DNA from: Clostridia bacterium
Lineage (GTDB): Bacteria > Bacillota > Clostridia > Oscillospirales > Acutalibacteraceae
Length of the DNA stretch: 50,118 nt
Assembly: GCA_017623315.1 (NCBI GenBank)
Contig: JAGAPJ010000124.1
Location: forward strand, 1-50,118
Direction: 5' to 3'
Made by a program: the position numbers and the translations under genes. The notes below the pieces were generated by a model. The model was not told the origin of the DNA and made no database searches. It was given only the letters and a program-made list of their open reading frames with translations. Every line of letters starts with the position of its first letter. Positions within the stretch are counted from its first letter, which is position 1. Of this stretch, positions 9,685 through 17,352 are shown in pieces.

Positions 9685-10446
9685 ATGGATAATATAAATA
9701 ACCAACCAAAAGAACAGGGTTACAACATAATTTGCGGAAGAAATCCTGTCTTGGAAGCTGTACGTTCAGGCCGTGAAATTGACCGCTTGCTCGTTGCACA
9801 CGGTGTTAGCGGCGGCAGCGTTACCGCTATTATTGCAAAGTGTAAACAAAAGGGCATTTTAATTAAAGAGGTTAGTCCCCAAAAGCTTGACTATTACTGC
9901 GGCGGCGCAAACCACCAAGGTGTTGCGGTGCTATTTGCCGAACAGGAATATTCCACTGTCGAGGATATTTTAGCAAAAGCAGATGAACTCGGCGAAAAGC
10001 CTTTTATAATTATTTGCGACGAAATTGAAGACCCGCATAACTTGGGCGCAATTATTCGTACCGCTGAAGCCTGCCGTGTTCATGGTATTATAATTCCAAA
10101 ACGTCGCAGTGCTTCACTTAACGCCACCGTTGCTAAAAGCGCTTGCGGTGCGCTTGAATATATGAAGGTTGCCCGTGTTACGAATATTCCAAACACCATT
10201 GACGAATTAAAGGAAAAAGGCGTTTGGGTGTTTGGTGCCGATATGGACGGCGACGATTACCGCCAAATTGACTTTGACTGCCCGACCGCCTTGGTTATTG
10301 GTAACGAGGGTAAGGGCATTGGCACACTTACCGCAAAAAAATGCGACCAAATTATTTCACTTCCTATGAAGGGCAAAATTAATTCGCTTAATGCGTCGGT
10401 CGCTGCAGGAATTTTAATGTACGAGGTTTTAAGAAAAAGACCATAA
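9685..10446 (+). CDS. rlmB: 23S rRNA (guanosine-2'-O)-methyltransferase, TrmH/SpoU family RlmB
   Basis: The 253-aa SPOUT methyltransferase of the RlmB/TrmH group methylates the ribose of a 23S rRNA guanosine. The substrate-binding domain starts with IICGRNPVLEAVRSGREI. The knotted catalytic domain has motif 1 DPHNLGAIIRTAEA near residue 118, motif 2 VIGNEGKGIG near 200 and motif 3 LPMKGKINSLNASVAAGI near 225. Length and order are typical. AAAGGA precedes the ATG. It heads a plus-strand run through tatD. Some family members act on tRNA, so the exact target is inferred. Confidence 0.93.
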   Translation: MDNINNQPKEQGYNIICGRNPVLEAVRSGREIDRLLVAHGVSGGSVTAIIAKCKQKGILIKEVSPQKLDYYCGGANHQGVAVLFAEQEYSTVEDILAKADELGEKPFIIICDEIEDPHNLGAIIRTAEACRVHGIIIPKRRSASLNATVAKSACGALEYMKVARVTNIPNTIDELKEKGVWVFGADMDGDDYRQIDFDCPTALVIGNEGKGIGTLTAKKCDQIISLPMKGKINSLNASVAAGILMYEVLRKRP

Positions 10447-10477
10447 TTAACATACATCACAGGACGGAGAATTATAA

Positions 10478-13039
10478 ATGAAATTCTTTTCAAAAAATAA
10501 GGAACCTGACGATTTATATTTAATCGAAGATGACGAGATAATTCCCATAAAGAGCCCTGCGCCCGAAAACCCCAACGTTTTAACGGTAGACGAGCTTTTG
10601 GGAAGGCACACTCACAGGACCGAAAACGCAAAAAGCACGGGTGCATTGGATTCACTTAAAAAACGAATGCTTAATGCCAACGGTAAAATAGAGGAAGAGA
10701 CTAAAATAGAAAAAACGGTTGAGCCTAAAGTCGAAATTAAAGAAGAACCCAAAGCCGAAGCAAAGCCCATTGCTACAAATAAGGACGACGGCAAAACCTT
10801 GCTTGAAAAATGCCGACCCTATATTTTGGACGAAAAGGGCAAGGATACCTCAAAGGATATTCCACCTGCTTACAAATTGGAATCGGTTGCGGATATACTT
10901 CGCAAGGACAACGAAAACGCTGTTGACAGCTTTAACCAAAAGTATGATTTTGAAGCCGACTATCTAGGTAGATACGTTGAAAAGAAATTAGCTGAGGAAA
11001 AAGCGGCTGAAAAAGTAACGCAGCAACCATCTAAAAAAACCGCCACAACCGAAACTATACCCATAACCGCAATTAAAAATGCGCAAACCAACGTGGCGTT
11101 TACCATTTCGGACATTGACCCACTAGAAAAAACTACAGTTATTGAGCCGATAAAAGAAAACCCCAACGCTACCATAACATTTACCCCCGTTGCAAACGGT
11201 GATACTGCCCCTGTTATTATGGTGAGCAGTAAAACCCAACAGCTTGACTTAACGGGCGAAATGGCAGTTATGGAGGATATTTCGTCAAATTCCCCTGCTA
11301 GCCGTGTTGAGCTTGAAAAAAGCGATTTTGACGATTATGTACCACCAAGCGAAATTAAGTCAGATATTGATTCTAAACGCTTTATTCGAAGCTTTTCAAT
11401 TAAAAAACGTAATTACTTTTTAGCAACTGCCGTTTCGGTTTTGTTTGCGTTTTTACTTTTAATAATAAAAATGCCCTTTATGACGGGCGCGGTGCTTTCC
11501 CAAACCAAAACCACAATGATTATTTGCACCGTATTTTTAGGAATTATTGCAGCCATTAACGGCGATATGTTTTTATCACTTCCCAATTTATTTAAAAAGC
11601 GTTCAGACGCTGATGTTTTAGCCTCCCTTTCAACCATATTTGTATTAGGCTACAGCATTTTTGGAATAATAAACGGTGAAATTATTACCGACCTTTGCTT
11701 ACTTTGCGGTGCTTCGCTTGTAGTGCGTGCAATCGGCAAATTTCAAAAATATTCTTACTTGCTTTCAAACCTTAAGCAAATAACCAAAAAGTCGCCCAAA
11801 AAGGCAGTACGTCTTTTAAATGACCCAACAATTACCTATGCAATGGCAAAAAATTCTATTGAGGGTGACACGCTTATTGCCACACCTCAGCAAACCGACC
11901 GTATTGAAGATTATATTAAATATTCAACCTATGGTACCTTTTTAAACGGAAAGCTGCCAATTATTATTATGGTTTCACTTTTGCTGTCGGCACTTACACT
12001 TTTAGCCGCAACCAAAAATTTCGGCAATATTTTTGACGGTATATACGCCGCAGCTGCCATACAATGCTTCGCCTCAATGCCGGCAGTTTTCCTTATTGAT
12101 AATTTGCCACTTTTTAAGGCGGCTAAAAAGCTTAACTCGCAAGGCGCTATGATTTCGGGCAAAGCAGGTGCCGAGCATATCGAGCTTGCAAACGCTATTG
12201 TTTTGAATTCGGACGATTTGTTCCCCGCAGGTACCGTTACCCTTCATAATATGAAGGTTTTGTCCGAAAATAATATGAGCGACACTATTTTATCTGCCGC
12301 ATCATTAACACGTGAGCTTTCAAGCCCCTTGTTTAACGTTTTCCGTGAAATTGCAGGGGATGAAAATATGCAAAACCTCCCCGTTTGCGATACCGTAAAA
12401 TACGAAGAACGAATGGGTATTTCGGGTTGGGTTGATAATCAGCTTTTGTTTGTTGGCAACCGTACCATTATGGAAGCCCACGGTATTACTGTTCCCGATA
12501 TTGAAACAGACCGCAAAATTTTAAGAAGCGGTTACTTTCCTGTTTACGTTGCTTCAAACGATACGGCAGTTGCACTTTTAATGGTGCAGTATTCGGTAAG
12601 CCCTGCCGTTTCTAAGGAACTTCACAATCTTACCAAAATTGGTGTCACCCTTTTAATTAACAACACCGACCCCAACCTTTCAAGCGAAATGATATGCGAT
12701 TATTTGGGTCTTTATGAGGATTCGGTTATGGTTATGACCGCCGCAGGCTGTAATATGTATAAAAATACATCTACACCTGTTGAAAGCTGTTCTGCCCCTG
12801 CCGTATTCCGCGGCAAACCGATTTCGCTTGCAAAAATACTTAATTGTGCTAACCGCATTCGACGTAGTAATACCGCCCTTACGGTAATGTACATTTTAAC
12901 TGCTGTGCTTGGTATATTGACCTTTGCGTATACCTCATTTGCGGCGACCGACACCTTAATGAGCGGTGCGACAATTCTACTTTACGCAGTTGCTTCAACC
13001 TTATTGTCACTTATTATTTACCTTACACAAAAACCATAG
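10478..13039 (+). CDS. P-type-ATPase-like membrane protein lacking catalytic motifs
   Basis: The 853-aa protein has residues 1-310 hydrophilic, Lys/Glu/Pro-rich and probably disordered. Eight hydrophobic helices follow (about 313-332, 345-363, 379-399, 402-420, 493-511, 520-541, 802-820, 827-848), a 4+2+2 order as in P1B ATPases. After helix 6, FKAAKKLNSQGAMISG near 546 matches the family's link to the P domain. ERMGISGWVDNQLLFVGN at 644-661 matches the nucleotide-domain stretch, and VALLMVQYSVSPAVSKEL at 698-715 the post-N segment. The phosphorylation motif is replaced by NSDDLFP (577-583). TGD becomes NTD (729-731), GDGxND and the TGE actuator loop are absent, and helix 6 has CFA instead of CPC. 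No ion pumping is expected. GGAG precedes the ATG; metG follows 15 bases later. Confidence 0.8.
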   Translation: MKFFSKNKEPDDLYLIEDDEIIPIKSPAPENPNVLTVDELLGRHTHRTENAKSTGALDSLKKRMLNANGKIEEETKIEKTVEPKVEIKEEPKAEAKPIATNKDDGKTLLEKCRPYILDEKGKDTSKDIPPAYKLESVADILRKDNENAVDSFNQKYDFEADYLGRYVEKKLAEEKAAEKVTQQPSKKTATTETIPITAIKNAQTNVAFTISDIDPLEKTTVIEPIKENPNATITFTPVANGDTAPVIMVSSKTQQLDLTGEMAVMEDISSNSPASRVELEKSDFDDYVPPSEIKSDIDSKRFIRSFSIKKRNYFLATAVSVLFAFLLLIIKMPFMTGAVLSQTKTTMIICTVFLGIIAAINGDMFLSLPNLFKKRSDADVLASLSTIFVLGYSIFGIINGEIITDLCLLCGASLVVRAIGKFQKYSYLLSNLKQITKKSPKKAVRLLNDPTITYAMAKNSIEGDTLIATPQQTDRIEDYIKYSTYGTFLNGKLPIIIMVSLLLSALTLLAATKNFGNIFDGIYAAAAIQCFASMPAVFLIDNLPLFKAAKKLNSQGAMISGKAGAEHIELANAIVLNSDDLFPAGTVTLHNMKVLSENNMSDTILSAASLTRELSSPLFNVFREIAGDENMQNLPVCDTVKYEERMGISGWVDNQLLFVGNRTIMEAHGITVPDIETDRKILRSGYFPVYVASNDTAVALLMVQYSVSPAVSKELHNLTKIGVTLLINNTDPNLSSEMICDYLGLYEDSVMVMTAAGCNMYKNTSTPVESCSAPAVFRGKPISLAKILNCANRIRRSNTALTVMYILTAVLGILTFAYTSFAATDTLMSGATILLYAVASTLLSLIIYLTQKP

Positions 13040-13054
13040 ACGAGGTGCTATTTT

Positions 13055-14980
13055 ATGTCTGAAAACAAAAAATTTTATATCACAACCGCCATTGCGTACA
13101 CTTCACGCAAACCGCACATCGGCAACGCTTATGACATTGTTTTAGCCGATATGATTGCCCGTTACAAAAAAATGCAGGGATATGACGTGTTTTTAATGAC
13201 CGGTTCGGATGAACACGGCCAAAAAATTGAAGAATATGCCAACGCTGCAGGCATTTCACCTAAAGAATACGTTGACGGCGTTTCCGACCAAATTAAAGAG
13301 GTTTGGAATTCACTCAACACCGATTATGACAAATTTATCCGCACAACTGATGCCGACCACGAAGCCGCTGTTCAAAAGATTTTTACAAAGCTTTACGAAC
13401 AGGGCGACATTTACAAGGGTCATTACGAGGGTAAATACTGTGTTCCCTGTGAATCCTTCATCCCCCCTTCACAGTTAGTTGACGGCAAATGCCCCGACTG
13501 TGGCAGAGAGGTTATTGATGCAAAAGAAGAAGCGTATTATTTCAGACTTAGTAAATATCAAGATAGATTATTAGAATATTACGAACAAAACCCAAATTTC
13601 ATCCTTCCTGAATCCCGCAAGAATGAAATGATAAACAACTTCTTAAAGCCCGGTCTTACCGACCTTTGCGTTTCACGTTCAACCTTTAAATGGGGTATTC
13701 CTGTTGAATTTGACCCCAAGCACGTAACATACGTTTGGATTGACGCTTTATCAAACTATATTACAGGCATTGGCTATAACCCCGAAGGCAGTACCGAACA
13801 GTTCCAAAAGCTTTGGCCTGCTGATTTGCACGTTATCGGTAAGGATATTGTACGTTTCCACACAATTTATTGGCCCATTATTTTAATGGCGCTTGGTCTT
13901 CCACTTCCAAAGCAGGTTTTAGGTCATCCTTGGGTGCTTGTTGGCGAAGACAAGATGAGTAAGTCAAAGGGTAATGTAATCTATGCTGATGAGCTTGCAA
14001 AGCGTTTTTCTACCGACGCGGTAAGGTATTACCTTTTATCTGAAATTCCCTTTGCACAGGACGGCACAATTACCTACGAAAGCTTTATTAACAAGTTTAA
14101 TGCTGATTTGGCAAATACACTTGGCAACCTTGTTAACCGTTCGGTTGCTATGACAAATAAATACTTTGACGGTAAGGTTAGCTACAAAGAATGTGATAAC
14201 GAATTTGATAGGGACCTTATTGCCACCGCTAAAGAATCTATTGAAAAATATCACAGCCTTATGGATATTTACCGCAATGCCGATGCAGTTAATGCGGTTA
14301 TGAACCTTGCAAAGCGCTGTAACAAGTATATTGATGAAACTACACCTTGGTCGCTTGCTAAGGACGAGGCACAAAAGGACCGCTTGGAAGCCGTTTTATA
14401 TAATTTGCTTGAATGCATTCGCCTTTTAGGTATTATGCTTACACCAATTATGCCTGAAAGCTGTGACAGTATTAAAGCACAGCTTAATGAAAACAATACT
14501 GCACTTACCTTTGGCGAGGTTAAGGAATATGCTGTGGGCACCGCAACACCCTTGTTTGCAAGAATTGACGCTGAAAAGGTTTTGGCTGAAATTGCCGCCG
14601 AACAGGAAGCCGCAAAAAAAGCAGCCGAAGAAGCTGCTGCAAATGTCATAACTATGGACGAAATAGGTATTGAAGATTTTGCAAAAATTGAACTTAAAGC
14701 CGCTAAAATTATAAACTGCGAGCCTGTACCCAAGGCTAAAAAACTTTTAAAACTCACGCTCAATGACGGCAACCGCAACCGTACCGTTGCTTCGGGTCTT
14801 GCAAAATTCTATAAACCTGAAGAGCTTGTTGGAAAAACTGTTATTTTGGTTTCAAACCTTAAAAAAGCCACCCTTTGCGGTATCGAGTCTGAAGGTATGA
14901 TTCTAGCCGCCGACTGCGGTGAAGACGATGTTAAGGTTATCTTCCTTGACGATATCCCCGCAGGCAGCAAAATCAGGTGA
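13055..14980 (+). CDS. metG: Methionyl-tRNA synthetase
   Basis: The 641-aa class I synthetase charges tRNA-Met. It shows YTSRKPHIGNAY (HIGH region) near residue 11 and a zinc knuckle with CVPC and CPDC near 127-146. KMSKSKGN lies near 300, and an anticodon-binding helical domain occupies about 380-500. An Ala/Glu-rich linker leads to a C-terminal EMAP-like tRNA-binding domain (about 540-641; IELKAAKIINCEPVPKAKKL). Length fits the long bacterial form. It starts 15 bases after the P-type-ATPase-like gene, and its stop overlaps the tatD GTG start. Confidence 0.97.
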   Translation: MSENKKFYITTAIAYTSRKPHIGNAYDIVLADMIARYKKMQGYDVFLMTGSDEHGQKIEEYANAAGISPKEYVDGVSDQIKEVWNSLNTDYDKFIRTTDADHEAAVQKIFTKLYEQGDIYKGHYEGKYCVPCESFIPPSQLVDGKCPDCGREVIDAKEEAYYFRLSKYQDRLLEYYEQNPNFILPESRKNEMINNFLKPGLTDLCVSRSTFKWGIPVEFDPKHVTYVWIDALSNYITGIGYNPEGSTEQFQKLWPADLHVIGKDIVRFHTIYWPIILMALGLPLPKQVLGHPWVLVGEDKMSKSKGNVIYADELAKRFSTDAVRYYLLSEIPFAQDGTITYESFINKFNADLANTLGNLVNRSVAMTNKYFDGKVSYKECDNEFDRDLIATAKESIEKYHSLMDIYRNADAVNAVMNLAKRCNKYIDETTPWSLAKDEAQKDRLEAVLYNLLECIRLLGIMLTPIMPESCDSIKAQLNENNTALTFGEVKEYAVGTATPLFARIDAEKVLAEIAAEQEAAKKAAEEAAANVITMDEIGIEDFAKIELKAAKIINCEPVPKAKKLLKLTLNDGNRNRTVASGLAKFYKPEELVGKTVILVSNLKKATLCGIESEGMILAADCGEDDVKVIFLDDIPAGSKIR

Positions 14981-15744
14981 GCAATTTGGAAAATCTGATT
15001 TTTGACACCCACGCACACTATGAGGACCCCGTTTTCGAAGAAAATTTTGACAATCTTATTAGTGAAATGAAAAATGCAGGGGTTGGCGGTATAATAACCT
15101 GCGGTTGTGATAAAGAAAGCAGTTTAAAGGCATTAGCACTTGCCGAAAAGTACGACATTGTTTATGCCGCTGTAGGTATTCACCCAGGAAACGTTGACAG
15201 TGGCACAACTATTGCCGATATACGTGAGCTTGCAAACCACCCAAAATGTGTTGCAATTGGCGAAATTGGGCTTGATTATTATTGGCGACAGGATAACAAA
15301 CCCCTTCAGCACGAAATTTTAAAGGAACAACTTGAACTTGCAAATGACCTTCAGTTACCCGTTTTATTCCACGACCGTGATGCCCACGCAGACACGCTCC
15401 AAATTTTAAAGCAGTATAAACCCAAAGGTGTGGTGCACGCCTTTTCGGGCAGTGTCGAAATGGCACGCGAAGTTATAAAACTAGGGTTACACATCGGTGT
15501 TGGCGGTGTGCTTACATTTAATAATGCACGTGCTTTGCCAAATGTTGTGCGTGATACCGAAATTTCCAAAATTTTACTCGAAACCGACGCCCCGTATTTA
15601 GCACCTGTTCCATTTCGTGGCAAGACAAATCATTCTGATCATCTTCATTTTGTTGCCGAAAAAATGGCAGAAATTAAAAAAATTACCAAAGATGAAGTTT
15701 TAGCGCAAACCTTTAAAAACGCAAAAAATTTATTTAAAATTTAG
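14977..15744 (+). CDS. tatD: TatD family metal-dependent deoxyribonuclease
   Basis: The 255-aa TIM-barrel hydrolase has metal ligands in DTHAHY (residues 10-15), GEIGLDYYW near 90, FHDRDAH near 130, VHAFSGS near 152 and LETDAPYLAP near 205. The family comprises Mg-dependent DNases that often sit next to metG, as here. The GTG start overlaps the metG stop (GTGA), indicating translational coupling. A hairpin and a microprotein gene follow. The biological substrate is not defined by sequence. Confidence 0.94.
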   Translation: MSNLENLIFDTHAHYEDPVFEENFDNLISEMKNAGVGGIITCGCDKESSLKALALAEKYDIVYAAVGIHPGNVDSGTTIADIRELANHPKCVAIGEIGLDYYWRQDNKPLQHEILKEQLELANDLQLPVLFHDRDAHADTLQILKQYKPKGVVHAFSGSVEMAREVIKLGLHIGVGGVLTFNNARALPNVVRDTEISKILLETDAPYLAPVPFRGKTNHSDHLHFVAEKMAEIKKITKDEVLAQTFKNAKNLFKI

Positions 15745-15748
15745 AATA

Positions 15749-15792
15749 AACACCCCGTTTTCTACAAAAAATAACTATGAAAGCGGGGTGTT
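15749..15792 (+). promoter_or_regulatory. Hairpin burying the ribosome site of the microprotein gene
   Basis: AACACCCCGTTTTC (15749-15762) pairs with GAAAGCGGGGTGTT (15779-15792) over 14 bp with one G-U pair, around a 16-base A-rich loop. The 3' arm contains GGGGTG (15785-15790), the only ribosome site for the ATG at 15797. No T-run follows, so it is unlikely to be a plus-strand terminator. A role in translational control is inferred. Confidence 0.65.
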
Positions 15793-15796
15793 AAAA

Positions 15797-15925
15797 ATGG
15801 AAAACAAGAACAGATTTGAACAAAATAATCAAAACAGAAATGATCAAAACCGTAATGATCAGAACAAAAATAACCAAAACAAGAACGAACAGAATAGAAA
15901 CGATCAGAATAAAAATAACCGATAA
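15797..15925 (+). CDS. 42-aa Asn/Gln-rich pentapeptide-repeat microprotein
   Basis: The product starts MENKNRFEQNN and then has six tandem pentads of the form Q-N-(R/K)-N-(D/E/N), ending in Arg. It contains no Cys, Trp, Tyr, Gly, Pro, Ala, Ser or Thr, and one Phe. The pentads use synonymous codons (CAA/CAG, AAC/AAT, AGA/CGT), which argues for protein-level constraint rather than simple slippage. GGGGTG lies six bases before the ATG, inside a hairpin. A terminator follows four bases after the stop. I do not recognise the family. It is expected to be disordered and hydrophilic; spore-matrix or nucleic-acid binding roles are only guesses. Confidence 0.65.
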   Translation: MENKNRFEQNNQNRNDQNRNDQNKNNQNKNEQNRNDQNKNNR

Positions 15926-15926
15926 A

Positions 15927-15953
15927 AAAAGCCGCCCTTATGGGCGGTTTTTC
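15927..15953. terminator. Bidirectional terminator between convergent genes
   Basis: GCCGCCC and GGGCGGT form the stem around TTAT, with A7 to the left and T5 to the right. It ends the tatD/microprotein transcript and, on the other strand, the DUF2156-GNAT transcript. Confidence 0.88.
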
Positions 15954-17299
15954 TATGCCAATGAATATGGAAAATATAGTGTTTTATCAGTTTCAAGACC
16001 GTAAACCATTGCAGTATATTCACCTTTTTTATCCTTTTCAGAAAAACGTGCAAAGCTATCGGTCGGCACAACCGAAATATCACCCTTTTCGTTTGATGCC
16101 TTAACTTCATAAAAACCGAATTGCTTATAATAATCAATTAGTTTTTCATTCGCAGGGCGCAAAATTAGAATATCGTTTGTATCACTAATGATTTTTTCCA
16201 TTAGTGCTTTGCCATAGCCTTGTCCACGGTATTTTTCTTTAACTGTAAAACCGTAAATATATTTTGCCGCTTTACCGTTAATTTCACAGGGTAATAAAAA
16301 GCACATTGCTACCGTTTCACCATCTATTCGTAAAGTTTTTATATTATCATAACACAAATCAAACAACTTTACGGTAAACGGGCCATCATGGAAGGCGTTA
16401 TCATAAAGTCTCATACAAGCAAGCTTCAACGGACGACAACGGTATTTCTGAAGCAAAATTTCAGGCTTATAAGAAAGCTTTGCTTTGCGAAGCCCCTCAA
16501 GACCCATATCGTCCTCACGGTTGATATAATGATAATCAGTTAAGGTTTTTGCAAATTCATTATTAATTACCGTATACGCGGTTGCGTAGTCCTTAAGTGC
16601 TTTTTCAATATGAATGTCAAAAACGCTGTCGTTAATAGGTGAGCCGAGGGTAAACGCAACCACCTCACCGTCAACGTAAATTGCACCGCCCTTTGCATTT
16701 AAAATAAGCATATTATCTATAATAGTTTTTATACCCTCTTTTTCAATTGCCATATATTCATCAAAGCGGTCGCTGTTTTCGCTGTACCACTTTTCTGCAC
16801 AAGTTAATACCTCAGCCTTGTTTTCGTCATTAATAGGCTTAAAGCACCAATTATGCTGCTTTTTAAAGGCGGCAATATGATTACGCTTACTGTGGTATTT
16901 TTTACCCGCCAAATTCACAAGGTCTTCCCTTTTATAAATATAGTCAAATGCATCGCGCACAGGCGAAATATCATATTCATCAGCATAAAGGGCTTTAAAT
17001 TCATTAACTTGTCCGTCATTTTGAAGCCAAAAGCGCGGCATTTCGGGGGCAGTATATTCAAAAATATGCTGCATACCCTTTTTGATGTCTATACCTATAG
17101 GCAAACTAAAGCTTTGGGTTTTCTCCTTACCCGACTTTAAAAACAGCATACCGTCCTTTATAGCAAACATATTGTTATACGCCCGTTGCCATACAATTAA
17201 GTTTATAATATTTTTTTCACAAGCAAGAATTTCATTATTATAGGTAAAGCTTTGAATTTCTTTGACGTGTTCAAGTTCAACTTTTTTAAATTCTAACAT
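15953..17299 (-). CDS. DUF2156 (LPG-synthase C-like) and GNAT acetyltransferase fusion
   Basis: The 448-aa protein has two acyltransferase-fold halves. Residues about 1-300 match the DUF2156/phosphatidylglycerol lysyltransferase C-terminal domain, with YKREDLVNLAGKKYHSKRNH near 117 and VAFTLGSPINDSVFDIHIEKA near 213. Residues about 320-448 form a GNAT domain with the acetyl-CoA loop EKYRGQGYGKALMEKI near 372 and DYYKQFGFYEV near 409. There is no transmembrane flippase part, so it is not a full MprF. An ATG at 17299 is preferred because an in-frame TTG at 17335 lies inside the upstream terminator. Substrates are unknown; aminoacyl transfer plus N-acetylation is a guess. Confidence 0.85.
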   Translation of the reverse strand: MLEFKKVELEHVKEIQSFTYNNEILACEKNIINLIVWQRAYNNMFAIKDGMLFLKSGKEKTQSFSLPIGIDIKKGMQHIFEYTAPEMPRFWLQNDGQVNEFKALYADEYDISPVRDAFDYIYKREDLVNLAGKKYHSKRNHIAAFKKQHNWCFKPINDENKAEVLTCAEKWYSENSDRFDEYMAIEKEGIKTIIDNMLILNAKGGAIYVDGEVVAFTLGSPINDSVFDIHIEKALKDYATAYTVINNEFAKTLTDYHYINREDDMGLEGLRKAKLSYKPEILLQKYRCRPLKLACMRLYDNAFHDGPFTVKLFDLCYDNIKTLRIDGETVAMCFLLPCEINGKAAKYIYGFTVKEKYRGQGYGKALMEKIISDTNDILILRPANEKLIDYYKQFGFYEVKASNEKGDISVVPTDSFARFSEKDKKGEYTAMVYGLETDKTLYFPYSLA

Positions 17300-17321
17300 A
17301 TTATTCCAAATTATAGGGGTT

Positions 17322-17349
17322 AAAAAGCGTGTCAAACGACACGCTTTTT
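17322..17349 (-). terminator. Terminator after the class A PBP gene
   Basis: AAAAAGCGTGTC and GACACGCTTTTT form a perfect 12-bp stem with a four-base loop. It lies between the PBP stop and the start of the DUF2156-GNAT gene, so that gene needs read-through or its own promoter. Confidence 0.85.
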
Positions 17350-17352
17350 AAC

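Noticed and set aside
15830..15921. CRISPR-like or tandem DNA repeat in the Gln/Asn-coding stretch
   Set aside because: The unit is 15 bases and in frame, varies at synonymous positions, and has no spacers; it is a coding repeat.
17300..17335. Upstream TTG start for the DUF2156-GNAT gene
   Set aside because: The TTG lies within the stem of the PBP terminator. The ATG at 17299 starts the recognisable protein.
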